Part shown: one piece after another, positions 55,519 through 64,000 of the stretch
Layout: every line of letters begins with the position of its first letter
Numbering within the stretch: the first letter of the stretch is position 1
Assembly: GCF_000671395.1 (NCBI RefSeq)
Contig: NZ_AQQY01000004.1
Location: 215,243-279,242, forward strand
Direction of reading: 5' to 3'
Source of the DNA: Actibacterium atlanticum
Lineage (GTDB): Bacteria > Pseudomonadota > Alphaproteobacteria > Rhodobacterales > Rhodobacteraceae
Length of the DNA: 64,000 bases
Notes under the pieces: model-generated
Database searches by the model: none
What the model saw: only the letters and a program-made list of their open reading frames with translations
Told to the model about the DNA's origin: nothing
Position numbers and translations under genes: made by a program

Positions 55519-58182
55519 ATGTCCCGTTTTGAGCCCTCGACCATAGAATCCAAATGGCAGACCGCCTGGGAACAGGCGGGGACCTTTACCGCCACGCGCG
55601 ACCCGGCCAAGGACAAATACTATGTCCTCGAGATGTTCCCCTATCCGTCGGGCCGAATCCATATGGGCCACGTGCGCAACTACACCATGGGGGATGTGAT
55701 CGCGCGCTATAAGATGTCTTGCGGGTTTTCTGTGCTGCACCCGATGGGCTGGGACGCTTTTGGTATGCCCGCGGAAAACGCCGCAATGGAGCGGGGCGGC
55801 CATCCAAAAGACTGGACCTATGGCAACATCGCCGACATGCGCGATCAGATGAAACCGCTGGGCCTGTCGATTGACTGGTCGCGTGAATTTGCCACCTGCG
55901 ACCCCGAATATTATGGCCAGCAGCAGGCGATGTTCATCGACATGCTGCACGCCGGGCTGGTTTATCGCAAAAACGCCATCGTCAACTGGGACCCGGTCGA
56001 TATGACCGTTCTTGCCAACGAACAGGTCGAGGACGGCCGCGGCTGGCGCTCGGGTGCTTTGGTCGAACGGCGTGAACTGACGCAATGGTTCTTTAAAATC
56101 TCGGACTTCTCCGAAGAGCTGCTGAGCGCGCTGGACGGGCTGGATAACTGGCCCGAGAAGGTCAAGCTGATGCAGCGCAACTGGATCGGCAAGTCGCGCG
56201 GTCTGGAATTTGCCTTTGGCACCGTCGATGCACCCGAAGGTTTCGACCGGATCGAGGTCTATACCACCCGCCCCGACACGCTGATGGGGGCGTCTTTCGT
56301 TGGCATCTCGCCCGATCACCCGCTGGCCAAGCAACTGGAATCGCACGACGATAAGGTTGCCGCGTTCTGCGCCGAGTGCCGCAAGGGCGGCACGACCGAG
56401 GAGGCAATCGAAACCGCTGAAAAGCTGGGCTATGACACCGGTATCAAAGTTCGCCACCCTTTTGATACCAGCTGGGAGCTGCCGGTTTACATCGCCAACT
56501 TTATCCTGATGGACTACGGCACCGGCGCGATCTTTGGCTGCCCCGCCCACGACCAGCGCGATTTTGAATTCGCCACCAAATACGATCTGCCGATCACCCC
56601 GGTGTTTGAACCCACCGATGGCGCCTCGGGCCTGACCGAGGCCTTTGTACCGCTGAAATCGGAAACCGTCCGCTATGTGCGCGGCTTTGCCGGTGAGCAG
56701 GTGCAAACCGGCGAAGCGGGCGTGAACTCCGCGATTGATTTCTGCGAAGAGAACGGCGTCGGCCACGGCGTGACCAAATTCCGCCTGCGCGACTGGGGGC
56801 TGAGTCGCCAGCGCTATTGGGGTTGCCCGATCCCGGTGGTGCATTGCGAAGATTGCGGCGTGGTGCCCGAAAAGAAAGAGAACCTGCCGGTTGAGCTGCC
56901 TTATGATAATGGCAACGAACCCATCGACTTCGCGGTGCCCGGCAACCCGCTGGACCGTCATCCGACCTGGCGCGATTGCGCCTGCCCGTCTTGCGGCAAA
57001 CCGGCGAAGCGTGAGACCGACACGATGGATACGTTTGTCGACAGCTCGTGGTATTACGCGCGCTTCACCGCACCGCGGGCCGAGACGCCCACCAATGCCG
57101 AGGATGCGGAATACTGGATGAATGTCGACCAGTATATCGGCGGTATTGAACACGCGATTCTGCACCTGCTGTACTCGCGCTTTTTCGCCCGCGCGATGCA
57201 GATCACCGGCCATCTACCGAAGAAGGCGGTGGAACCGTTCGACGCCTTGTTCACCCAAGGCATGGTGACGCACGAGATTTACCTGACCCGTGATGAAAAC
57301 GGCCGTCCGGTCTATCACCTGCCCGAGACAATCTTGGAATATACTTCAAATGTAGACGGTAAGAAAAAGGCAGTACTAAAACTTGGCGTAACACGCGCAA
57401 ATATGGACCCAAAGACAGTCTCAGCGGATGTATTGACTGAAGCTAGCCGCCAAGGACTGTTTGATGGATACGAAGTCGAGACAATCCCTTCGGCCAAGAT
57501 GTCAAAGTCTAAAAAGAACGTGGTGGACCCGGTCAACATCATTCAGGCCTTTGGCGCTGACACCGCGCGCTGGTTCGTACTGTCCGACAGCCCGCCGGAA
57601 CGTGATGTGGAATGGACCGCCTCGGGCGCGGAAGCGGCCTATAAGCACCTTGGTCGCGTTTGGCGTGTCGCGGGCGATATCGCCACGCAAGAAGGTGCCG
57701 GCAAAGGCGACGAAGAGCTGACCCGCACCGTGCATAAGGCCATCCATGACGTGACCATGGGCATTGAAAGCTTTGGCTTTAATGCTGCTGTGGCCAAGCT
57801 CTATGGTCTGGCCAATGCGATCCAGAAATCCAAAGCGGGCGCTGATGCGCGCCGCGACGCGATGAAGGTTTTGGCGCAGCTGATGTCGCCGATGACCCCG
57901 CATCTGTCGGAAGAGATCTGGTCGATGCTGGGGGGCGAAGGTCTGGTGATCGACGCGCCATGGCCCAAGGCCGATCCGAAGATGTTGGTTGAAGACACCG
58001 TGACCCTGCCGATCCAGATCAACGGCAAACGCAAGGCGGAAATCAGCGTGGCCAAGGACCTGCCCAAGGAAGAGGTTGAAAAGCTGGCGCTGGCAAATGA
58101 TGCTGTGGTCAAGGCGCTGGCCGGTGGTCAGCCCAAGAAACTGATCGTTGTGCCGGGCCGTATTATCAATGTCGTCATCTGA
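55519..58182 (+). CDS. leuS: Leucyl-tRNA synthetase
   Basis: It charges tRNA-Leu. The 887-residue class I synthetase has the HIGH-type motif ([13 protein letters not shown]), a CP1 editing domain, and KMSKS ([10 protein letters not shown], about residue 660). Between residues about 604 and 655 the DNA changes sharply to A/T-ending, rare-looking codons (66 G/C in 150 bases by my count at 57331-57480, versus about 60% G/C nearby). This patch falls in the leucine-specific insertion just before KMSKS and makes the protein longer than E. coli LeuS (about 860). Confidence 0.97.
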   Translation: MSRFEPSTIESKWQTAWEQAGTFTATRDPAKDKYYVLEMFPYPSGRIHMGHVRNYTMGDVIARYKMSCGFSVLHPMGWDAFGMPAENAAMERGGHPKDWTYGNIADMRDQMKPLGLSIDWSREFATCDPEYYGQQQAMFIDMLHAGLVYRKNAIVNWDPVDMTVLANEQVEDGRGWRSGALVERRELTQWFFKISDFSEELLSALDGLDNWPEKVKLMQRNWIGKSRGLEFAFGTVDAPEGFDRIEVYTTRPDTLMGASFVGISPDHPLAKQLESHDDKVAAFCAECRKGGTTEEAIETAEKLGYDTGIKVRHPFDTSWELPVYIANFILMDYGTGAIFGCPAHDQRDFEFATKYDLPITPVFEPTDGASGLTEAFVPLKSETVRYVRGFAGEQVQTGEAGVNSAIDFCEENGVGHGVTKFRLRDWGLSRQRYWGCPIPVVHCEDCGVVPEKKENLPVELPYDNGNEPIDFAVPGNPLDRHPTWRDCACPSCGKPAKRETDTMDTFVDSSWYYARFTAPRAETPTNAEDAEYWMNVDQYIGGIEHAILHLLYSRFFARAMQITGHLPKKAVEPFDALFTQGMVTHEIYLTRDENGRPVYHLPETILEYTSNVDGKKKAVLKLGVTRANMDPKTVSADVLTEASRQGLFDGYEVETIPSAKMSKSKKNVVDPVNIIQAFGADTARWFVLSDSPPERDVEWTASGAEAAYKHLGRVWRVAGDIATQEGAGKGDEELTRTVHKAIHDVTMGIESFGFNAAVAKLYGLANAIQKSKAGADARRDAMKVLAQLMSPMTPHLSEEIWSMLGGEGLVIDAPWPKADPKMLVEDTVTLPIQINGKRKAEISVAKDLPKEEVEKLALANDAVVKALAGGQPKKLIVVPGRIINVVI

Positions 58183-58666
58183 CCGCCGTGCATTTTTGAC
58201 CTTTGGCCTGTCGGCTTTGACGCTGGCAGGCTGTGGCTATGCTCCGGCGTTGGCGCCCGGTGGCGTCGCAGGCCCGCTTTATGGGCGCATCTACGTCACC
58301 GATCCGACGGATGAGAACGGATATCGGTTTGTGAACCGGTTTGAACAACGGTTAGGGCAAGCTGAAGCGCCCTCTTTCGATCTGGCCTATATGATCAAGA
58401 CGTCCGAGCAAGGGCTGGCAATCACCAACACGCAGGAAACTACGCGTTTCAATATTGTTGGCAGCGTCACCTTTACCCTGACTGATCGCAGGACCGGGGC
58501 GGCGCTTATGACCGGCGAGGTCAACAGCTTCACCGGTTATTCGGCCACCGGGACCACTGTCTCGACACGCACGGCGCAACAAGACGCACAGGCGCGTTTG
58601 ATGGTGATTCTGGCCGACCAATTGGCCACCAAGCTGATCGGCAGCGCCGGGACGCTTGATCTGTGA
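58169..58666 (+). CDS. lptE: LPS assembly lipoprotein LptE
   Basis: A 165-residue lipoprotein that plugs LptD at the outer membrane. The lipobox is LTLAGC near residue 22, followed by [10 protein letters not shown], then the small alpha/beta fold typical of LptE. Its start lies 14 bases inside the end of leuS, so translation is coupled. Alphaproteobacterial LptE is divergent, so assignment rests partly on the leuS-lptE-holA neighbourhood. Confidence 0.85.
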   Translation: MSSSDRRAFLTFGLSALTLAGCGYAPALAPGGVAGPLYGRIYVTDPTDENGYRFVNRFEQRLGQAEAPSFDLAYMIKTSEQGLAITNTQETTRFNIVGSVTFTLTDRRTGAALMTGEVNSFTGYSATGTTVSTRTAQQDAQARLMVILADQLATKLIGSAGTLDL

Positions 58667-59682
58667 AGCTCGCAGGGGCGGCCGCGAACCGGTATTTCTC
58701 TAAGCCTGAACCGGGGCGCAGCGGTCTATTGATCTTTGGTGCGGATGCGATGCGCGTGGCCCTTAAGCGGCAAGAGGTCATCAAAGCGCTGATCGGCCCG
58801 CAAGGCGAAGAAGAAATGCGGCTGACGCGGATGTCAGGTGCTGACCTGAGGTCTGACAAATCACTGCTGCTGGACGCAATCAAAGAACAAGGGTTCTTTC
58901 CCGGCCCACGCGTGGCGTTTGTCGAAGATGCGACGGACGGCAATGCCCCGGCCATCAAAACAGCGCTGGATGACTGGCAAGAGGGCGACGCGCAGATTGT
59001 CGTGACCGCCAAGCAGCTGAACGCTCGTTCAGCCCTGCGCAAGGTTTTTGAAGGCCACAGTAATTCCTATGCCGCTGGTATTTATGATGATCCGCCGTCG
59101 CGCGAAGAAATCGAAACCGAACTGAAAAAGGCCAATCTGCAACTGGACCGCGACGCGATGACGGATCTGACCGCCCTGTCGCGCGAGATTGACCCAGGGG
59201 ATTTCCGCCAGACCATCGAAAAGCTGTCACTGTACATGCTTGGCCATGACACCCCGGCAACCAGCACCGATCTTGAGGCCTGCGCCCCGGTTTCAACCGA
59301 GGCCGATCTGGATGATGTGCTGAATGCTGTTGCCGAGAGTCGCAGTGGTGACATCGGCCCGGTGATGCGCAAACTGGAAAGCCAAGGCGTATTGCCGGTT
59401 ACCCTGTGCATCGGCGCGACACGCCATTTCCGCAGCCTTCACATGGCCGCATCTGACCCCGGCGGGGTCAGTTCAGGCATCGCCAAAATGCGTCCGCCTA
59501 TCTTTGGCCCGCGTCGCGATCGGATGTCGCGTCAGGCGCAAAAATGGGGGATGCGCCGACTGGAAACCGCGCTGGATATTCTGTTGGACACTGACCTTAC
59601 CCTGCGTTCCAGCAGTCAAGCCCCAACCATGGCCGTGATGGAGCGCACCCTGATCCGCCTTGCGATGCTGGGCGCGCGCTAA
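58663..59682 (+). CDS. holA: DNA polymerase III delta subunit
   Basis: The clamp-loader subunit that opens the beta ring. The 339-residue AAA+-like protein shows LLIFGADAMRVALKRQEV, LDAIKEQGFFPGPRVAFVED, and the C-terminal helical collar region (ALDILLDTDLTLRSS). It starts with GTG overlapping the lptE stop (GTGA). Position after lptE confirms the call. Confidence 0.92.
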   Translation: MKLAGAAANRYFSKPEPGRSGLLIFGADAMRVALKRQEVIKALIGPQGEEEMRLTRMSGADLRSDKSLLLDAIKEQGFFPGPRVAFVEDATDGNAPAIKTALDDWQEGDAQIVVTAKQLNARSALRKVFEGHSNSYAAGIYDDPPSREEIETELKKANLQLDRDAMTDLTALSREIDPGDFRQTIEKLSLYMLGHDTPATSTDLEACAPVSTEADLDDVLNAVAESRSGDIGPVMRKLESQGVLPVTLCIGATRHFRSLHMAASDPGGVSSGIAKMRPPIFGPRRDRMSRQAQKWGMRRLETALDILLDTDLTLRSSSQAPTMAVMERTLIRLAMLGAR

Positions 59683-59690
59683 GCGCAAGC

Positions 59691-60674
59691 TTAGGTTTTC
59701 AGGTTTTTGGCGGAACCGGTGATCGCGTCATACTGCCCCTGCGGACGATAGCGATACAGATATTCCGGCAAAATCGCCTCGGCCGCGACGGGGGTGATGC
59801 CCAGCGCTTCAAAGCCTTTGGCGCCGTCGCCCACCACATTGTCATGGCGCAGGTTTTTCAACTGATCGCGCGTCAGCACACCGTTCGAGATCAAACCGCC
59901 GCTGAGCCACTGCAGCGCGTCAAATCCAAACGCCATCACGCCACCAATCGAAAATGGCAGGTTCACGATCAACCGACGGCGCAACACGACTTTCAGGATC
60001 AGCTGCACAGCCTCGCGTAGCGACATGATATCTGGCCCGCCCAGCTCATAAACGCCCGGAGCCGCAGAGCCGGTGATCCCCGCCACCGCAGCGCGGGCCA
60101 CATCGTCTACGTACACTGGTTGAAACTTGGTATCGCCGCCCACCAGCGCCATCACCGGCCCAAACCGTGTCATCGAGGCGAAGCGGTTAAAGAACTGATC
60201 CTCGACCCCGAAAATCACCGAGGGGCGCAGGATCATCGCGCTCGGGAAATGCTGAAGCACACCGGCTTCGCCCTCAGCCTTGGATTGCTGATAGTCGCTT
60301 TCGCTGTCGGCATCCGCGCCGATGGCCGAAATATGTACCAGCTGGCGAACACCTTCTTCGGCAGCGATCCGGGCGATACGTTCGGCGCCTTCGTGCTGCA
60401 CGGCGTCAAACTTGTTTTTGCCTTGCTCCAGCAGAATGCCAACGCAGTTGACCACCGCATCAGCGCCCTCTGCCGCGGCCCGTACAGATGCATCGTCGCG
60501 CACGTTGCACAGCACAGGTTCGACCTGACCCACAGCACCATAAGGTTTTACATGAAGAGCCTCATTCGGGCGTCGCACGGCCACGCGAACACGCCAGCCC
60601 TGATGCGCCATGCGCTGCGCGATATAACGCCCGACAAATCCGGATCCACCGTAGATGGTTACAAGCTGGGACAT
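59691..60674 (-). CDS. NDUFA9-like NAD(P)-binding protein
   Basis: A 327-residue atypical short-chain dehydrogenase: VTIYGGSGFVGRYIA binds the nucleotide, then NCVGILLEQGKNKFDAVQHEGAE, and LRPSVIFGVEDQFFNRFA. In alphaproteobacteria, such proteins are related to mitochondrial complex I NDUFA9. The ATG at 60674 follows GAGGCC. It converges on holA with an eight-base gap. Catalytic function is not established. Confidence 0.85.
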   Translation of the reverse strand: MSQLVTIYGGSGFVGRYIAQRMAHQGWRVRVAVRRPNEALHVKPYGAVGQVEPVLCNVRDDASVRAAAEGADAVVNCVGILLEQGKNKFDAVQHEGAERIARIAAEEGVRQLVHISAIGADADSESDYQQSKAEGEAGVLQHFPSAMILRPSVIFGVEDQFFNRFASMTRFGPVMALVGGDTKFQPVYVDDVARAAVAGITGSAAPGVYELGGPDIMSLREAVQLILKVVLRRRLIVNLPFSIGGVMAFGFDALQWLSGGLISNGVLTRDQLKNLRHDNVVGDGAKGFEALGITPVAAEAILPEYLYRYRPQGQYDAITGSAKNLKT

Positions 60675-60819
60675 GAGAAAGGCCTCCATACCGATCTTAG
60701 CCCCTCTCAGATACCTCTCAGCGCGCGCCGGGACAAGCAAATTGCATTTCTTCACTTTTCTTGCGAATGGCCCTTGACCCCACCCCCCGCCAGCTTTAAA
60801 TCCCGCCTCCACGACACCT

Positions 60820-60906
60820 GCCCAGGTGGCGGAATTGGTAGACGCGCTAGCTTCAGGTGCTAGTGTCCGTATGGACGTGGAGGTTCGAGTCCTCTCCTGG
60901 GCACCA
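60820..60906 (+). tRNA. tRNA-Leu (CAG)
   Basis: A complete cloverleaf: acceptor GCCCAGG with CCTGGGC, D-arm containing GGTAGACGC, anticodon loop TTCAGGT giving CAG, a long class II variable arm (TGTCCGTATGGACG) and T-arm GGAGG-TTCGAGT-CCTCT. CCA is encoded at the 3' end. It is a tRNA that often hosts integrative elements, and a degraded region begins directly after it. Confidence 0.97.
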
Positions 60907-61420
60907 ATCAACTTTAATTATTGTAGCTTTTCAACGAGTTGATTGGATGGACTCGCTTCAAGCCACCTTTTAAACCACCTCTGCTAGCACGCACTGATGC
61001 TAGAGTGTGATTCGCTGCTCCTAGATGCAAGCCCGCTCTGCTCTTAACAAGCTCAGTTAACCACGCATTCTTAGCATTCGAATCTGAGTTTGACCTAACT
61101 CTCCGAAGCTCCATCAACTTTGTGATTGGTCTGCACCACCGAAGACCGACCGATTAAGGCGAGATTGACTGACCCTCAGATATCCAAAAAATCGAGGATG
61201 GGAGGCTGACGTGAAGACAGCCGATATATTCAGATTCTATGGTATAGTTCGAGGTACCTTTCACAAGAGCTTGAGAATGCATCGGGGCACATCAATCTCG
61301 AAGCTGTTCGAGGAAGCTTAATTGCGGCCTACTTCAGGAAAAAAGGCGGCACAATCAAATCTAAGCGACACTCCTGATCAACATCTGCGAGCAGTGTCGC
61401 TCTCTAAAGTCTCCAGACCA
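60907..61420. other. Degraded gene-less stretch between tRNA-Leu and the IS remnant
   Basis: About 510 bases with no supported gene and visibly lower GC than surrounding coding DNA. It contains a perfect nine-bp inverted repeat, AGCGACACT and AGTGTCGCT (61364-61372 and 61393-61401), and two copies of ATCAACTTT (just after the tRNA and near 61112). No copy of the tRNA 3' end is visible, so an attachment site is not shown. Confidence 0.5.
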
Positions 61421-61485
61421 TGGCCTGCTCCCCAGAAAAGTACGGTGTTTTGAGTTAGCCTGCTCTCCAACAGAGGAGACAGACG

Positions 61486-61752
61486 ATGAAGAGAAGCCGT
61501 TTCAGCGAAGAACAGGTTATCGGGATACTGAAGGAGTATCAGGCTGGGCTTGGTGCGAAAGGTCTGTGCCGCAAGTATGGCGTAAGCGATGCGACGTTTT
61601 ACAAATGGTGATCGAAGTACGGTGGCATGGAAGTGTCCGATGCCAGGAAGCTGAAAGCGCTTGAGGCTAAGAACGCCAAGCGGAAGAAATTCCTTGCCGA
61701 GCATATGATGGACGCGTGGACACTTAAGGAGATGCTGGGAAAAAACTTTTGA
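61486..61752 (+). pseudogene. IS3-family orfA, interrupted
   Basis: An 88-codon frame starting MKRSRFSEEQVIGILKEYQ, the helix-turn-helix DNA-binding subunit. A TGA replaces the expected Arg codon at 61609-61611 right after FYKW, so only 41 residues would be made. The rest (SKYGGMEVSDARKLKALE) is still recognisable. Confidence 0.85.
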
Positions 61753-62599
61753 GGCCCGGTTCAAGGCGATGTGCTGTGGACTGGGCCATGACTGAGAAAC
61801 GATAAATCAGAGGCGGGCTCGTGCGTTAGCGGGCATTGATCCGCGTGTCTAGCGGCGTGTGTCGAAGTGGCTTGCAGATACTGATTTGAGAGATCGTTTG
61901 AAGGAGATGTCGTCAGAACGGAGTCGCTATGGATATCGCTGACTGCATACCCTGCTCGAGCGGGAGGGCTGGCATGTGAATTGGAAGAGGCCGTACCGGA
62001 TCTACCGCGAAGAAAGGTTAACCGTCCGCAAACGCGGCGGAAGCAAGCGCGCAGTGGGCACGAGTGCCCCTATGGCGATCCCGCAAGGGCCAAACCAGCG
62101 GTGGTCGTTCGACTTCGCGTCTGACAGTCTGTCCGGCGTCAGCAGGTTCCGCATCTTGAACGTGATCGACGACTTCAGCCATGAATGTTTTGCTGCTGTG
62201 GTCGACACTTCCGTGTCGGGTGAACGTGTGGCACCTGAGCTGGATGGTGTCGCTGAGATACGTGACTATTCCTGCATGGTGGTCAGCGACAAAGGCACAA
62301 AACTGACCTCGAATGGGAATCTGTAGTGGCAGGACGACCGCAAGGTTGACTGGCATTACATCGCACCGGGGAAGCCCATGAAAAACGGTTTTGTGGAAAG
62401 CTTCAACGGCAGGATGCGGGATGAGTGTCTGAACGAAAACCTGTTCGACAACCTGCGGCATGCCCGCAGTCTGATCAAAGTGTGGCGCAACGACTTTAAC
62501 CATCATCGCCGGCACACAAGTCTCGCTAGTCTGATACCAGTGGAATATGCTAATCGGTCAAAGGAAGACCAAAGCCTGAACAGAGCTAACCTAAATTAG
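61753..62599 (+). pseudogene. IS3-family orfB transposase, disrupted
   Basis: The rve-type integrase region survives as fragments: IYREERLTVRKRGG, WSFDFASDS (first catalytic Asp), VVSDKGTKL where functional copies have an Asn, and [16 protein letters not shown] (catalytic Glu). A TAG at 62324-62326 splits it, and there are several stops in the first 200 bases. It cannot encode an active transposase. Confidence 0.85.
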
Positions 62600-62622
62600 C
62601 GGACTCAATTGGGAGCAGGTCA

Positions 62623-63062
62623 GGTCCAGCGAAGCTCGCTTTAGTTCGATCGCGTAGGCGAGTTTGACGCCAGATCATGTGTCGCGTGTCCCAAGTGCGA
62701 TACGGCGACTCCTACGAATGGCTTGAGTTAAAAAAAGATTACAAGAAATGCAACAGACTGATCTGATACGGCGCGCCTGGATCGAGAGCACAACTATTGC
62801 AAGCTAAGGGAAGTTCTGAGAGGCCGGGCCATCATAAATCTAAGAACCTGGTAGACAGGCTGTCGGTACGAGCCAGAATTGCGGCGAAGACTGGCCATTA
62901 GCGTCACCTAGTAGGTCTACGGAGAAACCTTACGTGGCTGGGCGAGCAGCATCTAAGGCGGCTGGTGCAGATCCGATCGAGGGCCTTACCACGGCGATTT
63001 AAGATACCAACCCGATGAAGTCTAGCGACGAAACAGTAAGAAAGATCAGAATTCCAGAGATA
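62623..63062. other. Gene-less stretch between the IS remnant and tpiA
   Basis: About 440 bases with many stops in all frames and no recognised feature. It may include scraps of another lost gene, but I could not identify one. Confidence 0.5.

Positions 63063-64000
<938 letters not shown>

Larger units (their letters stand above)
61421..62622 (+). mobile_element. Decayed IS3-family insertion sequence
   Basis: The ends carry matching terminal repeats: TGGCCTGCTCCC at the left, and TGACCTGCTCCC as the complement of the right end (11 of 12). Inside are orfA and orfB with premature stops. The total of about 1.2 kb suits the family. No target-site duplication is evident, suggesting age or flanking rearrangement. 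Similarity is to IS3-family elements of the IS407 type, by recalled motifs rather than a search. Confidence 0.85.

Noticed and set aside
55465..57213. A 582-residue minus-strand frame opposite leuS
   Set aside because: Antisense to leuS; no family features. Length is a result of high GC and codon structure of leuS.
60914..61117. A 67-residue minus-strand frame reading toward tRNA-Leu, considered as an integrase remnant
   Set aside because: No tyrosine-recombinase residues are visible and composition is uninformative.
61211..61321. A 36-codon GTG frame after a GGGAGG Shine-Dalgarno-like site in the tRNA-Leu flank
   Set aside because: Short, in degraded DNA, no homologue recognised and no terminator; coding status is unsupported.
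60890..63062. Possible integrative-element attachment repeat copying the tRNA-Leu 3' end
   Set aside because: No second copy of the T-arm/acceptor sequence was seen by eye downstream.

Overview
The window is a gene-dense, high-GC stretch of an alphaproteobacterial chromosome, most likely a marine Rhodobacteraceae (Roseobacter-group) bacterium. This is inferred from gene content and neighbourhoods: petP-petR regulators, the HDAC-xseB-ispA-dxs string, DUF3576-leuS-lptE-holA, ftsK-lolA, HspQ, LptE, LolA, an NDUFA9-like protein, and a beta-barrel porin ending in Phe. No rRNA, CRISPR array, prophage or replication origin was seen. No species can be named from the sequence alone.

Layout. 1-6.6 kb: SulP anion transporter, cytochrome c, aroC, an AEC carrier, a CcdA/Tat-thioredoxin thiol pair and a DMT exporter. 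6.7-10 kb: HU, AMP nucleosidase, a small lipoprotein and an NAD-dependent epimerase. 10.1-15.2 kb: a minus-strand operon petP-petR-HDAC-xseB-ispA-dxs, divergent from ilvE. 16.3-22.6 kb: small membrane and small-protein genes, a HupE/DUF4198 head-to-head pair, PQQ sugar dehydrogenase, queG, a GST and mtgA. 22.7-28.9 kb: glutamate synthase (gltD, then gltB) with an unusual leader between them. 29-35 kb: uppP, fRMsr, a STAS/ATPase partner-switch pair, a GGT-like enzyme, hspQ, a second AEC carrier and an SLT-like lipoprotein. 35-41.3 kb: aminotransferase-ftsK-lolA and an amidase. 41.3-45.7 kb: UbiH-type hydroxylase, Trm112-like, LON-domain and thioredoxin-TPR proteins, DUF6653, xthA. 45.8-48 kb: a polar amino-acid ABC transporter (binding protein and two permeases, no ATPase gene). 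48.3-54.6 kb: orphan response regulator, ribA, an L,D-transpeptidase, a PLP homeostasis protein, a TPR-sulfotransferase and a porin. 54.9-60.7 kb: DUF3576-leuS-lptE-holA and an NDUFA9-like protein. 60.8-64 kb: tRNA-Leu(CAG), a degraded low-coding stretch holding a dead IS3-family element, then tpiA overlapping the 3' end of eno.

Most of the window is housekeeping, with genes packed into operons by 4-nt stop/start overlaps. The less explained signals are: four TGCAT words spaced exactly 11 bp between gltD and gltB, plus an untracked 43-codon ORF whose stop abuts the gltB ribosome-binding site; a 13-bp direct repeat in the gltD/uppP divergent region; a codon- and GC-atypical patch in leuS next to the KMSKS loop; a 59-residue protein with a very strong Shine-Dalgarno; and a low-GC tpiA joined to eno beside the tRNA-Leu decay zone. 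I did not find a convincing complete new system, such as a defence island or biosynthetic cluster. The candidates are regulatory or small-gene level.
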